Of a DNA stretch of 64,000 bases, positions 21,101 to 32,679 are shown in pieces. Within the stretch, counting starts at the first letter, position 1; every line of letters starts with the position of its first letter. Both the position numbers and the translations under genes were made by a program. The stretch lies in contig NC_081829.1 of NCBI RefSeq assembly GCF_030867095.1, forward strand, positions 89,179,261-89,243,260, read 5' to 3'. A model generated the notes under the pieces. That model searched no databases and was not told the origin of the DNA. It saw only the letters and a program-made list of their open reading frames with translations. This DNA comes from Alligator mississippiensis (taxonomy: Eukaryota > Chordata > Crocodylia > Alligatoridae).

Positions 21101-23365
21101 TTCTAAAAGGAACTCTGCCAGTCGTTTGCTTACTAAAAATATATTTTTTCATCCTTTCAGCATGCTAGCAATCTTACTTAGTCTACTTCAAAATCCCTGC
21201 TGCATTGTTCTTCCTGCGTCGCTCGATTCGGTCTATTTCTTGTCAAAATGAAAGTTTTAATTTTTATGGATGTTGATAAATTTGATAAAGACAATAGGGG
21301 TGAAACCTCTTCTCCCTGTTTTGCTTATCCTGTACACTTTCATGGTGAAAAATGGCATTCAAAATGTCCTGTACTTCAAATAAGCAGTCATTTACTCCCA
21401 TAGCACATGCCAGTAAGTTATTTGGTTTTATGGTTGGGTAAGAGGTCTTTGTGATTGCTAGGTAAATATTAATTTTTTTTCTTGTGACTTAAATTGTGTA
21501 TGAGGGGAAAAATCTTGTATGAGAAGTTTTTTGTATTCAGGTGAAAGTGATTAGCTTGGAATCTATGAAGGAACAAAGGAGGTGGGAGATATAGAATATG
21601 AATTAAATAAATCTTGGTAAATTTAAAGGATGGTGGGAACAAAAATCCTAGTATAGATGAGTTTTATGGTGAGAGTTTAGAAAGAAATCTGGTAAAGTTT
21701 AGGTGGTCTTAGGATTTTTGAATGTGACATTGGTATGAAAAGAGATCCTTAATATTTACTCTTTTCAGTTCTCATGTATTAAAAAAGACTTGTTTTTTCC
21801 TAACTAACAGCCGGCAAATACATTTTGTTATGCTTACACGTTATAAGTATTGACTAACTTTTAATGGCTCATAATTGGTCCATCAATTTAAATACTTTCA
21901 GAGCTTTAAGTATATCCTCTAGAACTTATATCTTAAGTAACTGATCTTATCTTGAAAACCAAAATCAATTTTTATGATTAGGCTAATTAAGCAAAAGCAG
22001 TAGGTATCCTTTAAGTGGGAGAAACTCAAGGTACAAAATGTGGCATCAGACTATAAGCCGGTACTTCTTTTTGAAACCTTGAGATAATCCATATCTGAAC
22101 CTCTCTCTTCTTTCCAGTAAAAATGGAGAATGTGAATTTTATGCAGAAATGAAGTGCTTAGATTTTCCTGCCAAAAGATGTGTGTGTGTTTGTACAAGTA
22201 CAGGACATTTGTTCTGAAAGTCTTGTAAATTTTGCCAAATTTCTTGCTTGCATTTTAATATTTTATAAAGCAAGTGGAGTGAGTTTTAGCAGTGATAGTG
22301 GTGTAACAGAATGCTGTGCCCTAGTAATTATGAAGTTTAGTCTCATGCTGACAGTTTCATTATTGTAGCTACTCCTTTCATGTTGTTGGGTTACTATGGT
22401 AAACTGCTTATTCTACATTCCTTCAGAGATTGCCTGAAGTCACCCAACACTCTTCTGTGTACACAACTCATGTTCACACTTGCTTGTTTTTCTGCCATTT
22501 CATCATTCTCTGTGGTTACCATTTTAAATAGAACAATTGAAGACCCTATTCATTCTACTGAAAAGTAAAGATAGTGTTTGACACAGGTGTGGATTTGGGA
22601 GGTTAGTACCTGGAGATGCTCATTTTTGAATTTTTGGTAATTTGATAAAGAATTGGTTTTACACAAAGCTAAAAATCTATTTATAGTTCATTATCAAAAC
22701 CTTAGCAATGTGATATCAAATTGTACCTCTGTTCAGCAAAGTGCTCATCTGCTGCAAATTGACAGATGAGACGGTTGAAACAGAGCTATTGCCTTCCGTA
22801 CTTTTCTGTAACAACTTAAAAGAGCTTGCCTGCAAAGAGTTGGTCAGTTGGGTTTGTAACTGAATGGGACAGTTTGAGAAAAATGGAAGTATTTAAGCGA
22901 TGTGAAAATGCATACGTATTTTATTTGCATGCTAAATTTAAAGGTTGCAGTGTTGAAAGTCTGTCTCTTATCCTGTTTTGGAGCAGTCTGGAAGCGTTAA
23001 ACTCTTAACCCTTGGCTAATGTTCCCTTTTAGACAGTGAAAAGCAAAAAGATTTCTGATTTAAAGCATAAATTCGTGTTTCATGAATCACAGTGGTTTAA
23101 CAGTGACATGAAACGTTGGGCTTACGTTACTGAGAACCGTGATGGGACAAAGCAGATCTTTATTTCTAGGGACTTCCTACTAGGAGACAAACAGGGATTT
23201 ATTTCCTGCGCTGTCAGAACCTAGAGGATTTCTGTTTCCTCACTTCCCATTGTGCCTTTAAAAACATGAAACTGTGGCAACAATTTTACCTCCGTTAGTA
23301 CCCTGCAAATTAAAGTGCTGCCCTTCCCATCTTCTCCCCCCATCCCCGGAGAACGTGTAAAAGTA
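18195..23365. other. Intron 1, 5.2 kb without recognised features
   Basis: This is AT-rich sequence. Open frames are at most about 75 codons and unconvincing. I saw no full repeat, exon or RNA gene. Part of it may be old unique intron. Confidence 0.5.
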
Positions 23366-23369
23366 GAGG

Positions 23370-23433
23370 TACTAGATTTAACGCACATTAACTAAAGCAC
23401 GTTAATGCACATGTAGATGTGCCCACTAACACT
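23370..23433 (-). mobile_element. Short MITE end (TGGGCACATCTACATGTGC)
   Basis: The reverse complement begins TGGGCACATCTACATGTGCA and continues TTAACGTGC. This matches the TGGGTGCATCTACA tips of the MITEs at 29000-29129 and 35136-35799. Only one end is recognisable. Confidence 0.55.
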
Positions 23434-23786
23434 TCATTATTATTTTCAAAGGTATAGCTCCACAACTAAAGTTTTATCAGCCATTTAGGAAGAAATGTTT
23501 AAAATTTGGAAATCTTATGAAGATTTTGTGAAGGAGTTTGGAACAAGGTGTTAGTCATAATACTGTGATCTCTAACTTTTATACTTAAAAAGAGCGTTTT
23601 GGAATCAGTGGAGATGGTGTGCGTTTCAATGCAATATGCAGATTTTTGCATGTCTTTGACAAATCTTCGAAATAATTGCATATCTTTGACAAAATCAGTG
23701 AAGTAGATCAGTGTAAGTTCCAGTAATTACCTACAAGTACAGTACTTACCTACCATTCTTGACATTCTGAAATGTTCCAATTTGTG

Positions 23787-23811
23787 ATTTATTTATTTAT
23801 TTATTTATTTT
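23787..23811 (+). repeat. (ATTT)n microsatellite
   Basis: About six perfect ATTT units. Confidence 0.9.
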
Positions 23812-23819
23812 CAATTTTA

Positions 23820-24660
23820 ACTATTAACATCATTTCTCTAAAGAATCTGCAGTCAGGGGAAAAGTAGCCTGTATATATAGGTATTCAGATCTGGCTTTGC
23901 AGTACAATTAAGCAGCGTATCATGTTTTGTTTATCAGTGTCAAGGTAGTCATTTTGAAATGCTTAAGCATTTTGTACCTTGGATCTCATTTACTGTGTGA
24001 GTAGAGGTAAAATCCTTGAACTGCCTGGTATTGAATTCACTTGCTCTGTAACTGTCCACCTTGAGCCTTGAAGAGAATATTGATTAGAGAATTCCATGTT
24101 GTAAAACAAGACTTGAAATAAGCCTGATAGATTGACTGTACTAACTAATATTTTCCATAAATGAATGGTGTAGCAAATGACTAAGCACCAGAAAGCTGAT
24201 TAGCCCATGCAAAAGTAACTGTAGAAGGGGTAGAAACTGAGCATCAGAGTCTTGGGACTGCAGAGCAAGAGAGTTCATGGAATGATCTAAACTGCCTCTG
24301 TAATCGAGCTGGATTAGACAGATCTCTGTCATTTTATAGCTATTTAAGACACTGAGGTAGAGGAAGTATAATGCAGATCCAAGTTGAAGACTGTGTGCCA
24401 GTTTTAATTGCTCTTAATGGTTTTACATACTTGTTGACAAACTCCCAAAGTGGTTTCCTAATCAATGAAATTCAAATGAGAAAAACTAATGAAGTTACAG
24501 GTGCCACAATCATTAATAGAACCAGTTGGATTATAGGAGAAGGGGAGGCAAAGCAGGCACTAATACTTTATTCTTAAAACTAAAAATTCATATTTTTGTT
24601 TGGCCAATTTAGAAAAAATGTTAAAGTATTAAATCTGAGAATATCTGCACTTTTTGCAGT
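23820..24660. other. Intron 1, unique sequence before the CR1
   Basis: I found nothing recognisable here apart from short random open frames. Confidence 0.45.
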
Positions 24661-24680
24661 TATAGATTGATAGTAATACT

Positions 24681-26637
24681 GTTAAAAGGGCCAAAAGGGG
24701 AGCACATAAAAAGTGGAAACAGGGTGAGATCACTAAAGATGAATATACCTCCTCTGCTTGTGCTTGTAGGGAGGTAGTTAGGCGGGCCAAAGCTACCATG
24801 GAGCTGAGGATGGCAACCCAAGTAAAAGACAACAAGAAATTGTTTTTTAGATATATTGGGAGTAAAAGGAAGGCCCAGGGAGGAATAGGACCCCTGCTAA
24901 ATGGGCAGAAGCAATTGGTGACAGACAGGGGGGACAAGGCTGAACTCCTTAACGAGTTCTTTACCTCAGTGTTCCTAAGTGAGGGGCACGACAAGGCTCT
25001 CACTGGGGTTGTAGAGAGGCAGCAGCAAGGCACCAGACTTCCATACGTAGATCCTGAGGTGGTGCAGAGTCACTTGGAAGAACTGGATGCCTTTAAGTCG
25101 GCAGGCCCGGATGGGCTCCATCCGAGGGTACTGAAGGCACTGGCCGACATCATTGCAGAGCCACTGGCGGGAATATTCGAATGCTCGTGGCGCACGGGCC
25201 AAGTCCCGGAGGACTGGAAAAGGGCTAACGTGGTCCCCATTTTCAAAAAGGGGAGGAAGGAGGACCCAGGCAACTATAGGCCAGTCAGTCTCACCTCCAT
25301 CCTTGGCAAAGTCTTTGAAAAAATTATCAAGGCTCACATTTGTGAGAGCCCAGCAGGACAAATTATGCTGAGGGGAAACCAGCACGGGTTTGTGGCGGGC
25401 AGATCGTGCCTGACCAATCTAGTCTCTTTCTATGACCAGGTTACGAAACGCCTGGACACAGGAGGAGGGGTGGATGTCGTATACTTAGACTTCAGGAAGG
25501 CCTTCGATACGGTATCCCACCCCATACTGGTGAACAAGTTAAGAGGTTGTGACTTGGATGACTACACAGTCCGGTGGGTGGCGAATTGGCTAGAGGGTCG
25601 CACCCAGAGAGTCGTGGTAGATGGGTCAGTCTCGACCTGGAAGGGTGAGGGCAGTGGGGTCCCGCAGGGCTCGGTCCTTGGACCGATACTCTTTAATGTC
25701 TTCATCAGCGACTTGGACGAGGGAGTCAAATGTACTCTGTCCAAGTTTGCAGATGACACAAAGCTATGGGGAGAAGTGGACATGCCGGAGGGCAGGGAAC
25801 AGCTGCAGGCAGACCTGGACAGGTTGGACAAGTGGGCAGAAAACAACAGGATGCAGTTCAACAAGGAGAAATGCAAAGTGCTGCACCTAGGGAGGAAAAA
25901 TGTCCAGCACACCTACAGCCTAGGGAATGACCTGCTAGGTGGCACAGAGGTGGAAAGGGATCTTGGAGTCCTAGTGGACTCCAAGATGAACATGAGCCGG
26001 CAGTGTGATGAAGCCATCAGAAAAGCCAATGGCACTTTATCGTGCATCAGCAGATGCATGACGAATAGGTTCAGGGAGGTGATACTTCCCCTCTATCGGG
26101 CGCTGGTCAGACCGCAGTTGGAGTACTGCGTGCAATTCTGGGCGCCACACTTCAAGAAGGATGCGGATAAGCTGGAGAGGGTCCAGAGAAGGGCCACTCG
26201 TATGGTCAAGGGCCTGCAGACCAAGCCCTACGAGGAGAGACTAGAGAAACTGGACCTTTTCAGCCTCCGCAAGAGAAGGTTGAGAGGCGACCTTGTGTCT
26301 GCCTATAAGTTCATCACGGGGGCACAGAAGGGAATTGGTGAGTATTTATTCACCAAGGCGCCCCCGGGGGTTACAAGAAATAATGGCCACAAGCTAGCAG
26401 AGAGCAGATTTAGATTGGACATTAGGAAGAACTTCTTCACAGTTCGAGTGGCCAAGGTCTGGAACGGGCTCCCAAGGGAGGTGGTGCTCTCCCCTACCCT
26501 GGGGGTCTTCAAGAGGAGGTTAGATGAGTATCTAGCTGGGGTCATCTAGACCCAGCACTCTTTCCTGCTTATGCAGGGGGTCGGACTCGATGATCTATTG
26601 AGGTCCCTTCCGACCCTAACATCTATGAATCTATGAA
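24681..26637 (+). mobile_element. CR1 LINE, 5'-truncated, young-looking
   Basis: The open RT frame begins right at the truncation (AKRGAHKKWKQGEI…) and ends with TAG at 26547-26549. A short 3' UTR with GGGGGTCGGACTCGATGATC and the terminal ATCTATGAATCTATGAA repeat follow. The copy lacks the endonuclease half, as most CR1 copies do. No clear target duplication is visible, also typical of CR1. It serves as the reference for the edited copy at 13991-14983. Confidence 0.95.
24798..26549 (+). CDS. CR1 ORF2 reverse transcriptase, C-terminal 583 codons, uninterrupted
   Basis: Reverse transcriptase of a CR1 non-LTR retrotransposon. Motifs in order: LLNGQKQLVTDRGDKAELLN (about residues 35-54), DWKRANVVPIFKKG and NYRPVSLTSILGKVFE (about 140-172), QHGFVAGRSCLTNLV (about 195-210), VYLDFRKAFDTVSH (about 228-241), GVPQGSVLGPILFN (about 287-300), catalytic FADDTKLWG (about 317-325), then the C-terminal YCVQFWAPHFKKD and NFFTVRVAKVWNGLP blocks. 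The open frame actually extends upstream of this ATG to about 24666, so the Met is internal and not a true start. The N-terminal endonuclease is missing, so it cannot move by itself. The absence of stops points to recent insertion. Confidence 0.93.
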   Translation: MELRMATQVKDNKKLFFRYIGSKRKAQGGIGPLLNGQKQLVTDRGDKAELLNEFFTSVFLSEGHDKALTGVVERQQQGTRLPYVDPEVVQSHLEELDAFKSAGPDGLHPRVLKALADIIAEPLAGIFECSWRTGQVPEDWKRANVVPIFKKGRKEDPGNYRPVSLTSILGKVFEKIIKAHICESPAGQIMLRGNQHGFVAGRSCLTNLVSFYDQVTKRLDTGGGVDVVYLDFRKAFDTVSHPILVNKLRGCDLDDYTVRWVANWLEGRTQRVVVDGSVSTWKGEGSGVPQGSVLGPILFNVFISDLDEGVKCTLSKFADDTKLWGEVDMPEGREQLQADLDRLDKWAENNRMQFNKEKCKVLHLGRKNVQHTYSLGNDLLGGTEVERDLGVLVDSKMNMSRQCDEAIRKANGTLSCISRCMTNRFREVILPLYRALVRPQLEYCVQFWAPHFKKDADKLERVQRRATRMVKGLQTKPYEERLEKLDLFSLRKRRLRGDLVSAYKFITGAQKGIGEYLFTKAPPGVTRNNGHKLAESRFRLDIRKNFFTVRVAKVWNGLPREVVLSPTLGVFKRRLDEYLAGVI

Positions 26638-26639
26638 TA

Positions 26640-27919
26640 AACCATCTGGCTGTTGCTGTACTATCAGGTATCCTGAATTTCTGATTTTGTACTTTTTCAC
26701 CTTAAATTTGACCATTGGCTCTGCAGTCCCATGATGCTGACTGGATCAGACCAGCTTTTTGCATCATACTGACCAGTATAGACTCATCCATTTACTTGTT
26801 TATTTGTATTATATTGAAAAGTCGTTGGGGCATGAATCTGTTATTGGGTTACAATTACTGCCACATCATGTTTGTTTGTTTGAAGTGACTGAAGGAGAGA
26901 AGACTTGACGGATAGATGGAAAATGGGTTTGATTGTGTTTTTTACTAACAGTGGGACTAATGCGACCTGTGTCATTTCTCAGAATGTGCTTGTGGAGGAT
27001 GTTGGATTGAAAACTGTGGAGTCTGAAATGTAGTATCCGTGGAACATTTAAAAAAAATGCCAATTCCCTTACCACTGTTGCATTATGTTCAAGAGTAAAA
27101 AGGCATTTTGCAGATACAGTCAACTCTTAGACTTAGCAGAAGCTGCTGTGAGGGATACTGGTGGTTTTCATCGTGTGAAACTGGGGAAGCAGAAGGGTAT
27201 TGGTGGTGAAAAGTGAGGATTAGGAGTTAAGAGCAGAATCTGGTAATAAGCAACTATGCCTCATTCTCGCCACTTCTGCTAGCAGTATTGCTTTTTTGTT
27301 CCTAAAATATAGTTGATATACCCATCTCTCCAGGATTGTTTAAAGGTTTGAGACTTTCTTATGAACAAAGGTACTACAGAAATGAGAGAGCTTTTTGCTA
27401 GAGAATTATGTGAGACAGCGTTTATTCTTTTTCAGTGCCCTAAAAAATATTGTTTAAAAAATGTGAGCATGTTGTATATGATATGTAGTGCTCAAGTTGC
27501 CTCTTCATTTTGAAACATAACATTGCGCTGTCTGTTGGCTGAAAAAAAAACTCCTTCTCTTCCATTGGATAAATGTTAATTATAGGAGTTTACATCTAGT
27601 CAAGCTGTTTTGTGATCAGCTAAAAGCTGTCTGCTAGCATGCTTATTGAGCCAGGCGCACCTAGTCCAGTCTTTCAGCCTCCAGGGACTAGAGCAAATTC
27701 TTTTTCTTGTGAGTGCTTTTAACAAGGATATTCTTCCTCCTGGGGAAATTATTCCCCTCTGCCTCACCCTTTGTTATCCTAGTAGCCCATCACCATAGTC
27801 TTTTGATTCCACATTGACCAACCCACCTCAAAAGGCAAACAGAGAGGAAAAGATGAATGAAAACCCCTCTAGCATGATCCAGTTCAGGAAAGCGTGTAAG
27901 CACCTGCTTAACTTTTAAG
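26640..27919. other. Intron 1, unique sequence
   Basis: I recognise no repeats or exons between the CR1 and the solo LTR. Confidence 0.45.
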
Positions 27920-27924
27920 CATGT

Positions 27925-28744
27925 TGTGCGGGCCGGGAGCAGTCCGAGGCCCTTTTTTCGTGCTGCAGGCTGTGGCCAGCAGCCCAGACATGCCGGGTCG
28001 GGGAAGACAGGCGGCACGCTAGAATTAGGCACGGACGCTTAGTGGTTGATTTAAGATTATTTTACTTACGCCGAAGATGGTCGCGGTGCAGGCAGGAAAA
28101 CTTGCTTGAGTTGCGGTTACAAAACAAAACAAAAAACTCGAACCTGCAGAACGTAAGGGTATGTCACAACGGGGTTTCGGCGACGGGAGATGAACAAAAA
28201 CCTCAGGAGTACGTCGCAATGGGGTTTCGGCGATGGGAAGAAAAAAACTGCAGGACTCAAACCCCGGGTAGAGCTCTGGATTTACTCACTCACACAAAGT
28301 TTGCTAGGCTCCGTGGAACTTTGCGCGCAGGGAAGGGTACATTGAGGGATCAGGTGGTGACGGGGAGAGGCGAGAGGCTGATCAGACCCCTATAGCCTTC
28401 TTGAGATACACGCTGGGTCCGATAGGCTCCGCAGCGCTTAGAGAGCTTCGCAAGACGTGAAGTTCTCCTCCTCCTGGTGGTTGTGGAGTCCTCCAACTTG
28501 GGCGGAAACCACTGAAGCCTCTTATACGGCTAGCAAGCCAATCGCTAGCCGCCACGTAGGAATAATTTAGAACTGACCAATAGTGGGGCACGAATCTGAA
28601 TACAAACGGCGGGATCTCCTTGCAACGTGCATTTCTGTGTTGCAACGAAGAAATGCACCCTGCAAAGAAAGCTACAAGTGGCGGGAAATAATTCAGCAGT
28701 GCCGAAGCGCACACAAACAAAAATCACACCCTTGGGTTGTGACA
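27925..28744 (-). mobile_element. Solo LTR (ERV/LTR-retrotransposon), 820 bp, 5-bp TSD CATGT
   Basis: On the minus strand it begins TGTCACAACCCAAGGG and ends GGCCCGCACA, so it has the canonical TG…CA ends. CATGT flanks both sides (27920-27924 and 28745-28749). It carries CAAT-like and TATAA-like boxes in order and an internal short duplication around the CGCCGAAACCCC word. No internal region or second LTR is present, so it is a recombined solo LTR. It is related to, but clearly diverged from, the LTR at 55396-56170. The 5-bp duplication fits ERVL or Gypsy-type integrases; the family is not assigned. The perfect TSD suggests moderate age. Confidence 0.9.
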
Positions 28745-28749
28745 CATGT

Positions 28750-28998
28750 ATTTGAAGATTAATATGCAATAAATGCTTTCTTGACTCAGGGCTCTTTGAG
28801 CATGTCAGTCTTTACTAATGCAGGGACCAGTGGAAAATGTGAAATTAGTTTAAAGCCTCTAGGATTTAGGACTTAACTTCAGACAACTGTACTGGGCTTT
28901 GTCATCAACCTCTGAATCGGGGTTAAATCTCCTTTGTACAAACCACAGCATGGCGGTCAAATGTACAAATGAACTGTTAAAGCCCCAAGCAGAACACA
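28750..28998. other. Intron 1, short unique stretch
   Basis: I recognised nothing between the LTR and the next MITE. Confidence 0.4.
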
Positions 28999-28999
28999 C

Positions 29000-29129
29000 T
29001 GGGTGCATCTACACGAGATGCAAACTGCGTAGTAGCCTAATGTTGTTGCACAGTAGCATGCCAAGCAGAACCCGTGCTAATACGCTACTGCACAGTAGTT
29101 ATTAGGCTAGAACATGTAGATGTACCCAC
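29000..29129. mobile_element. Foldback MITE, TGGGTGCATCTACA…TGTAGATGTACCCA
   Basis: The termini TGGGTGCATCTACA and TGTAGATGTACCCA are inverted repeats. Inner words TAGCCTAAT and CAGTAGC are also arranged as inverted repeats, so most of the 130 bp can fold back. Related ends are at 23.4 and 35.1-35.8 kb. The superfamily is unknown; target duplication is unclear (possibly ACT or CACT). Confidence 0.7.
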
Positions 29130-29175
29130 TGACAGCACAAATATGTTTGCAGAAAATCTTAACCAGATGCTAAGC

Positions 29176-29480
29176 CAGGGGTGTCAGATCTACCTCCTGC
29201 CCTGAATCTTGACCCCAGGGTTCCTTGTGAGCCAGATCCAGCCCAGGGTAGGGGGTAGCATGTCCCAGGGCTGAGCCAGAGCTGCTGCTGCTGTCATGTA
29301 CCTCATGTCTGCAGGATGCACAGTGAAGGTGGCTCTACCTCTGGCACGTGTAATCCATTTCCATGTAGTGCACAGTGGCAGTGGGGGTGTTGGCTGAGGA
29401 GGTGGGGCTGCTTCAGTGGCAATGGATGAAGCGGCTGGAGGGCGACTGGGTCTGTACCAGCTCTTACCTAACCTTAGCGT
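29176..29480 (+). mobile_element. hAT-like MITE, 5' end CAGGGGTGTCAGATC
   Basis: It starts with a hAT-type tip and has a G/C-rich interior with CAGTGGCAGTGGGGG words like other MITEs in this window. The 3' end was not located with confidence. Confidence 0.45.
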
Positions 29481-29708
29481 TAGAACGTGGGTGGTGGTGC
29501 TGAAGTTATGAAAATGGCTTGGACGAGAATAGTCTGTTCTTGGAAGAGAGCATTTATTGAGTACAGCAAGTTACAATTTTAAGCTCATGACAAACAGCAG
29601 AAAACTTCGCCTGTCTTGCGTAGTCCTGAGGACCGAGTGTCTCCCGGCAGCCAGGCATTCAGATGTTTTCTGGGGTCTGCAGTTCTTGAGGCAGGTGGAG
29701 GTCCACCG

Positions 29709-29856
29709 GTTCAATCTAATTAGCCAGTTGCTGAAACTAACTGCTACCACAAGTATCTACTTATCTGTCATGTTTTCAGTAGCATCAGGAAATGACGAGG
29801 GAAGGAAGCTGCATTTGGCTAAAGACGAACAAAGACTAACCTCGCTCTTTCTACAG
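29709..29856 (+). repeat. Exon-like duplicated segment, copy A
   Basis: About 145 bp shared, in inverted orientation, with 32138-32281. It holds TCTAATTAGCC, TAACTGCTACCAC, a pyrimidine-rich TGTCATGTTTTCAG and then an open stretch read as FSVASGN(D/K)E(G/A)RKL(H/R)LAK. Homology stops at CTCGCTCTTT(C/T). The source family is not recognised. Confidence 0.6.
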
Positions 29857-29859
29857 AAT

Positions 29860-30255
29860 CACTGCCCCCCTCCACCTCTCACTGCTCTCCAACATCCAGT
29901 AGCTCTGTGTAAATATAAGAAATTGGGCTGGTGCATCTACTTCAGGATTTTGCAGCTCGTTTATTTTAGCACTCGGAAACACTTGAATAGTAGTAAATAC
30001 TTAAGGTATTTTACCATTTGTGTGATGACTTCTGATAAAGAAACAGGGGAAGCTGTTGCTCTAGGTATCTGCAAAGAAGCCTCCCGAATTTAGTGCATGT
30101 TTTACCTGGCTCTGTAGACCAATGCTCAAATATTCAAAACTAATTAGTAATTTTGAAGGCCCAGTTTGAAACACCTTAAAGATGGAGGGATGCTGAAAAG
30201 TGTCCTGCACTAGGCTTACTTTTTCTGGGTACAACACCCAAGATCACTAATTGTT
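29860..30255. other. Intron 1, continuation without recognised features
   Basis: The frame open from 29557 continues to 30093 (178 codons), but only its middle is shared with copy B. I do not recognise a protein. Confidence 0.35.
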
Positions 30256-30261
30256 CTAGAG

Positions 30262-30497
30262 CAGTGAGGGCCAACCTTTTTGGCAAGCATGCCACAAATG
30301 AGCCCCGTACCTTCCCCATGTGCCGTTTTGATCCCATTCTTCTGTCCAATCTGCAGCTCTGCTTTCTGCTCCCAGCCCTGTATCCCCTCTGGATCTGCTG
30401 CTTTGCTTTCTGCTTCCTGATCTATACGCAGTCTGCATGTGCCATGCGCTAAAGCTGTCCGTGCCCCTTGTGACATCCATGCAGGAGACCACTCCTG
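30262..30497. mobile_element. hAT-type MITE, 8-bp TSD (TTCTAGAG/TCCTAGAA)
   Basis: It starts CAGTGAGGGCCAACCTTTTT and ends GGAGACCACTCCTG. The C/T-rich interior is shared with 12421-12670. The flanking octamers agree at 6 of 8 positions, as expected for an old hAT insertion. Confidence 0.75.
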
Positions 30498-30499
30498 TC

Positions 30500-31950
30500 C
30501 TAGAAAACATAGGTGTTGACTGAAAACGATGCTGTTATATTGAGCTACTGTGGAGTAGATGTGGTACTGTAGGGATTGTATGAATTTAACCCTTTCAGCA
30601 TCTGGACAGGTGCCATGTACAAGAACTCTAACAAATTCTCCTGTGAAGGATTCTGTGATAAGTTCTATCCTTATCTTCACACATGTTGCTCATGTTTCAC
30701 TGCTTAGTCATAGGGAGGAGTGTAACCTGAGCATCTGGTACAACGTCATAGAAAAACAGATACTAATTTCTTCCTTCTAGTGGTGATTTTTGACTAAAAT
30801 GTGCCTCTTCAGTACGTTGTGAATTTATGCATATGAACTTCCCACATATTGGTAAGAGAGTAAAATCCATGCTGTGGTGGGTAGAATACTAAAACGGTCA
30901 GAAACAGATTTGTGTATTTTTCATAAAATCTAGAAAATCCACACACTGTAACATGAAGGCCCTACTATCTTTGAGATGGTGTGGGGAAGGGTCTGCCCGA
31001 GCGGCAAAAGGAGGGAAATCGCATCACCTCTCGTTCTGTGCCATCAAGGGTGGGACGTAGGGCAGTGTGCTGCATCTAATGAAGCAGATCAGCTGTGCCG
31101 CAACATATCATGGCACAGCTGATCCACTACATTTATCAGCTTCTGACACACTTTTAAACATGTTATTAACAGGATTATTTAACTTGTTAAGCAGTTTTTT
31201 CATGTAGCTGACAAAATGCCAGAGAATTTGAACTTAATGCCTTCTAGGATGGCTTCTTGTTGTTGTTGTTGTTTTTCCAGCCAGCTAAGAATCCAGTTTG
31301 TTAACGTGTAACTAATTTTTAAATTCAGATTTATGAAAAATCCGAATGATAGTTTTGTGTCGAAACCAAAAAAGTAGTATTTAAATAGAAATAAAAAAAG
31401 ACTGCTTTGTATCGGTATCCTCATTATTGAAGTGTAGAATTTATTCTTTCAAGCATGATATAGTAATCAGAACATTTTTTGGGGGGTGGGGGGGTCATTT
31501 AATAGTTAAAAAATCATGTTTTATTAAATGTATCTTAGCCTTGAAAGATGCTTTGTTTTTGCTTTATGTTTTAGTAAATATGGTTTGAAGTAAATATCTT
31601 CTACAAACTCCTCACAAAATAATCCTTTTCACTAAACATTTACATATTATTGTACTTTTGTGTGCTAGTTTACCTGTCCTGTTAAATTTTAAAGACTTCT
31701 TGTAAGGGCATAATAATATTAACTATTAAGTTAATATATTTTGTGTTCTAAAATGAATATGTTACTTTTACTGGAAATTAATGAACCTAACACCAGCTAA
31801 TCTTTTTAATGACAGTAATAGAATGCTGAAAGTTATGTAACTCAAGTGGTAAGCCGAAATCCAAGTAATGATTTTAGACATCCCTGTCATTACATTTGCT
31901 CAGCCAAACAGCTGAATAATTTAAAACTCTTTCTTCTTTTCTCAAAACTT
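30500..31950. other. Intron 1, unique AT-rich sequence
   Basis: It contains a short (GTT)n at about 31258-31275 and a G-run near 31480. I see no exon or element. Confidence 0.45.
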
Positions 31951-31954
31951 ATTG

Positions 31955-32300
31955 TTATATGATCCTGCTCTCACCTGTCACCTGAAGCTGACTTAGTCTA
32001 CAAAATTCTAACCTTTCTTTTGCATTGAAAAAGAATTGGTTTTTCTCAAAGCAGTCCAATTCTTCTGCTGGATTGCTTAGATATTCTGGAGTTTGTCCCT
32101 TCAGTATTTTTGCCCGTGATTCTGGATATCCTTGCACTAAAAAGAGTGAAGTACATCTTTGTTTGTCCTTAGCCAAACGGAGCTTCCTTGCCTCCTTGTT
32201 TCCAGATGCTACTGAAAACATGACAGCTAAGTAGATATTGGTGGTAGCAGTTAATTTTAGCTAACAGGCTAATTAGATTAAGCTAAGGTATAAAAGACTA
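31955..32300 (-). repeat. Exon-like duplicated segment, copy B, with longer open frame
   Basis: The part 32281-32138 matches copy A. The frame then stays open to 31955 (88 codons from a Met at 32221), reading VASGNKEARKLRLAKDK, YPESRAKILKGQTPEYLSN and RLEFCRLSQLQ. It begins right after a TTTTCAG acceptor-like site and meets CTTCAG|GTGACA at its end, so it looks like an internal exon with flanking intron. It does not resemble any protein I can name. It could be an exon of a duplicated host gene or a piece of an unrecognised mobile element. Confidence 0.45.
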
Positions 32301-32454
32301 TTCCTGTTTGGTACAAAAATCTGGCTTAAAGCCAACAATACAGTTTCTGTGTAGTAGCGAATACAGTAATGTTAATTTGGGTCAGACACACTTTTAAATG
32401 CAAGCGTTAACTACAACTGCATTCTAATTAGATGGAGAGGATTCATCCCAAATT

Positions 32455-32474
32455 AAAAAAAAAAAAAAAAAAAG
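32455..32474 (+). repeat. Poly(A) run
   Basis: About 19-20 A residues. No retrotransposed body is recognisable upstream. Confidence 0.85.
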
Positions 32475-32643
32475 AGATCAGGAGGAGTTCCCTATGAGTA
32501 TCCCCAAAATGGAAGTGCCAAGCTGTATTGTTTTTCAAATTTAATTTACAAGATGGTTATCTGTGAAGTTAAACATAAAACAAGAAAGTCGAAATGTGCT
32601 AAAATTGCCACCATTCATGGCTTTATTGGCATAGTGGGATGCA

Positions 32644-32645
<2 letters not shown>

Positions 32646-32676
<31 letters not shown>
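32646..32676. repeat. (TA)n microsatellite
   Basis: About 15 perfect TA units. Confidence 0.95.
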
Positions 32677-32678
<2 letters not shown>

Positions 32679-32679
32679 G

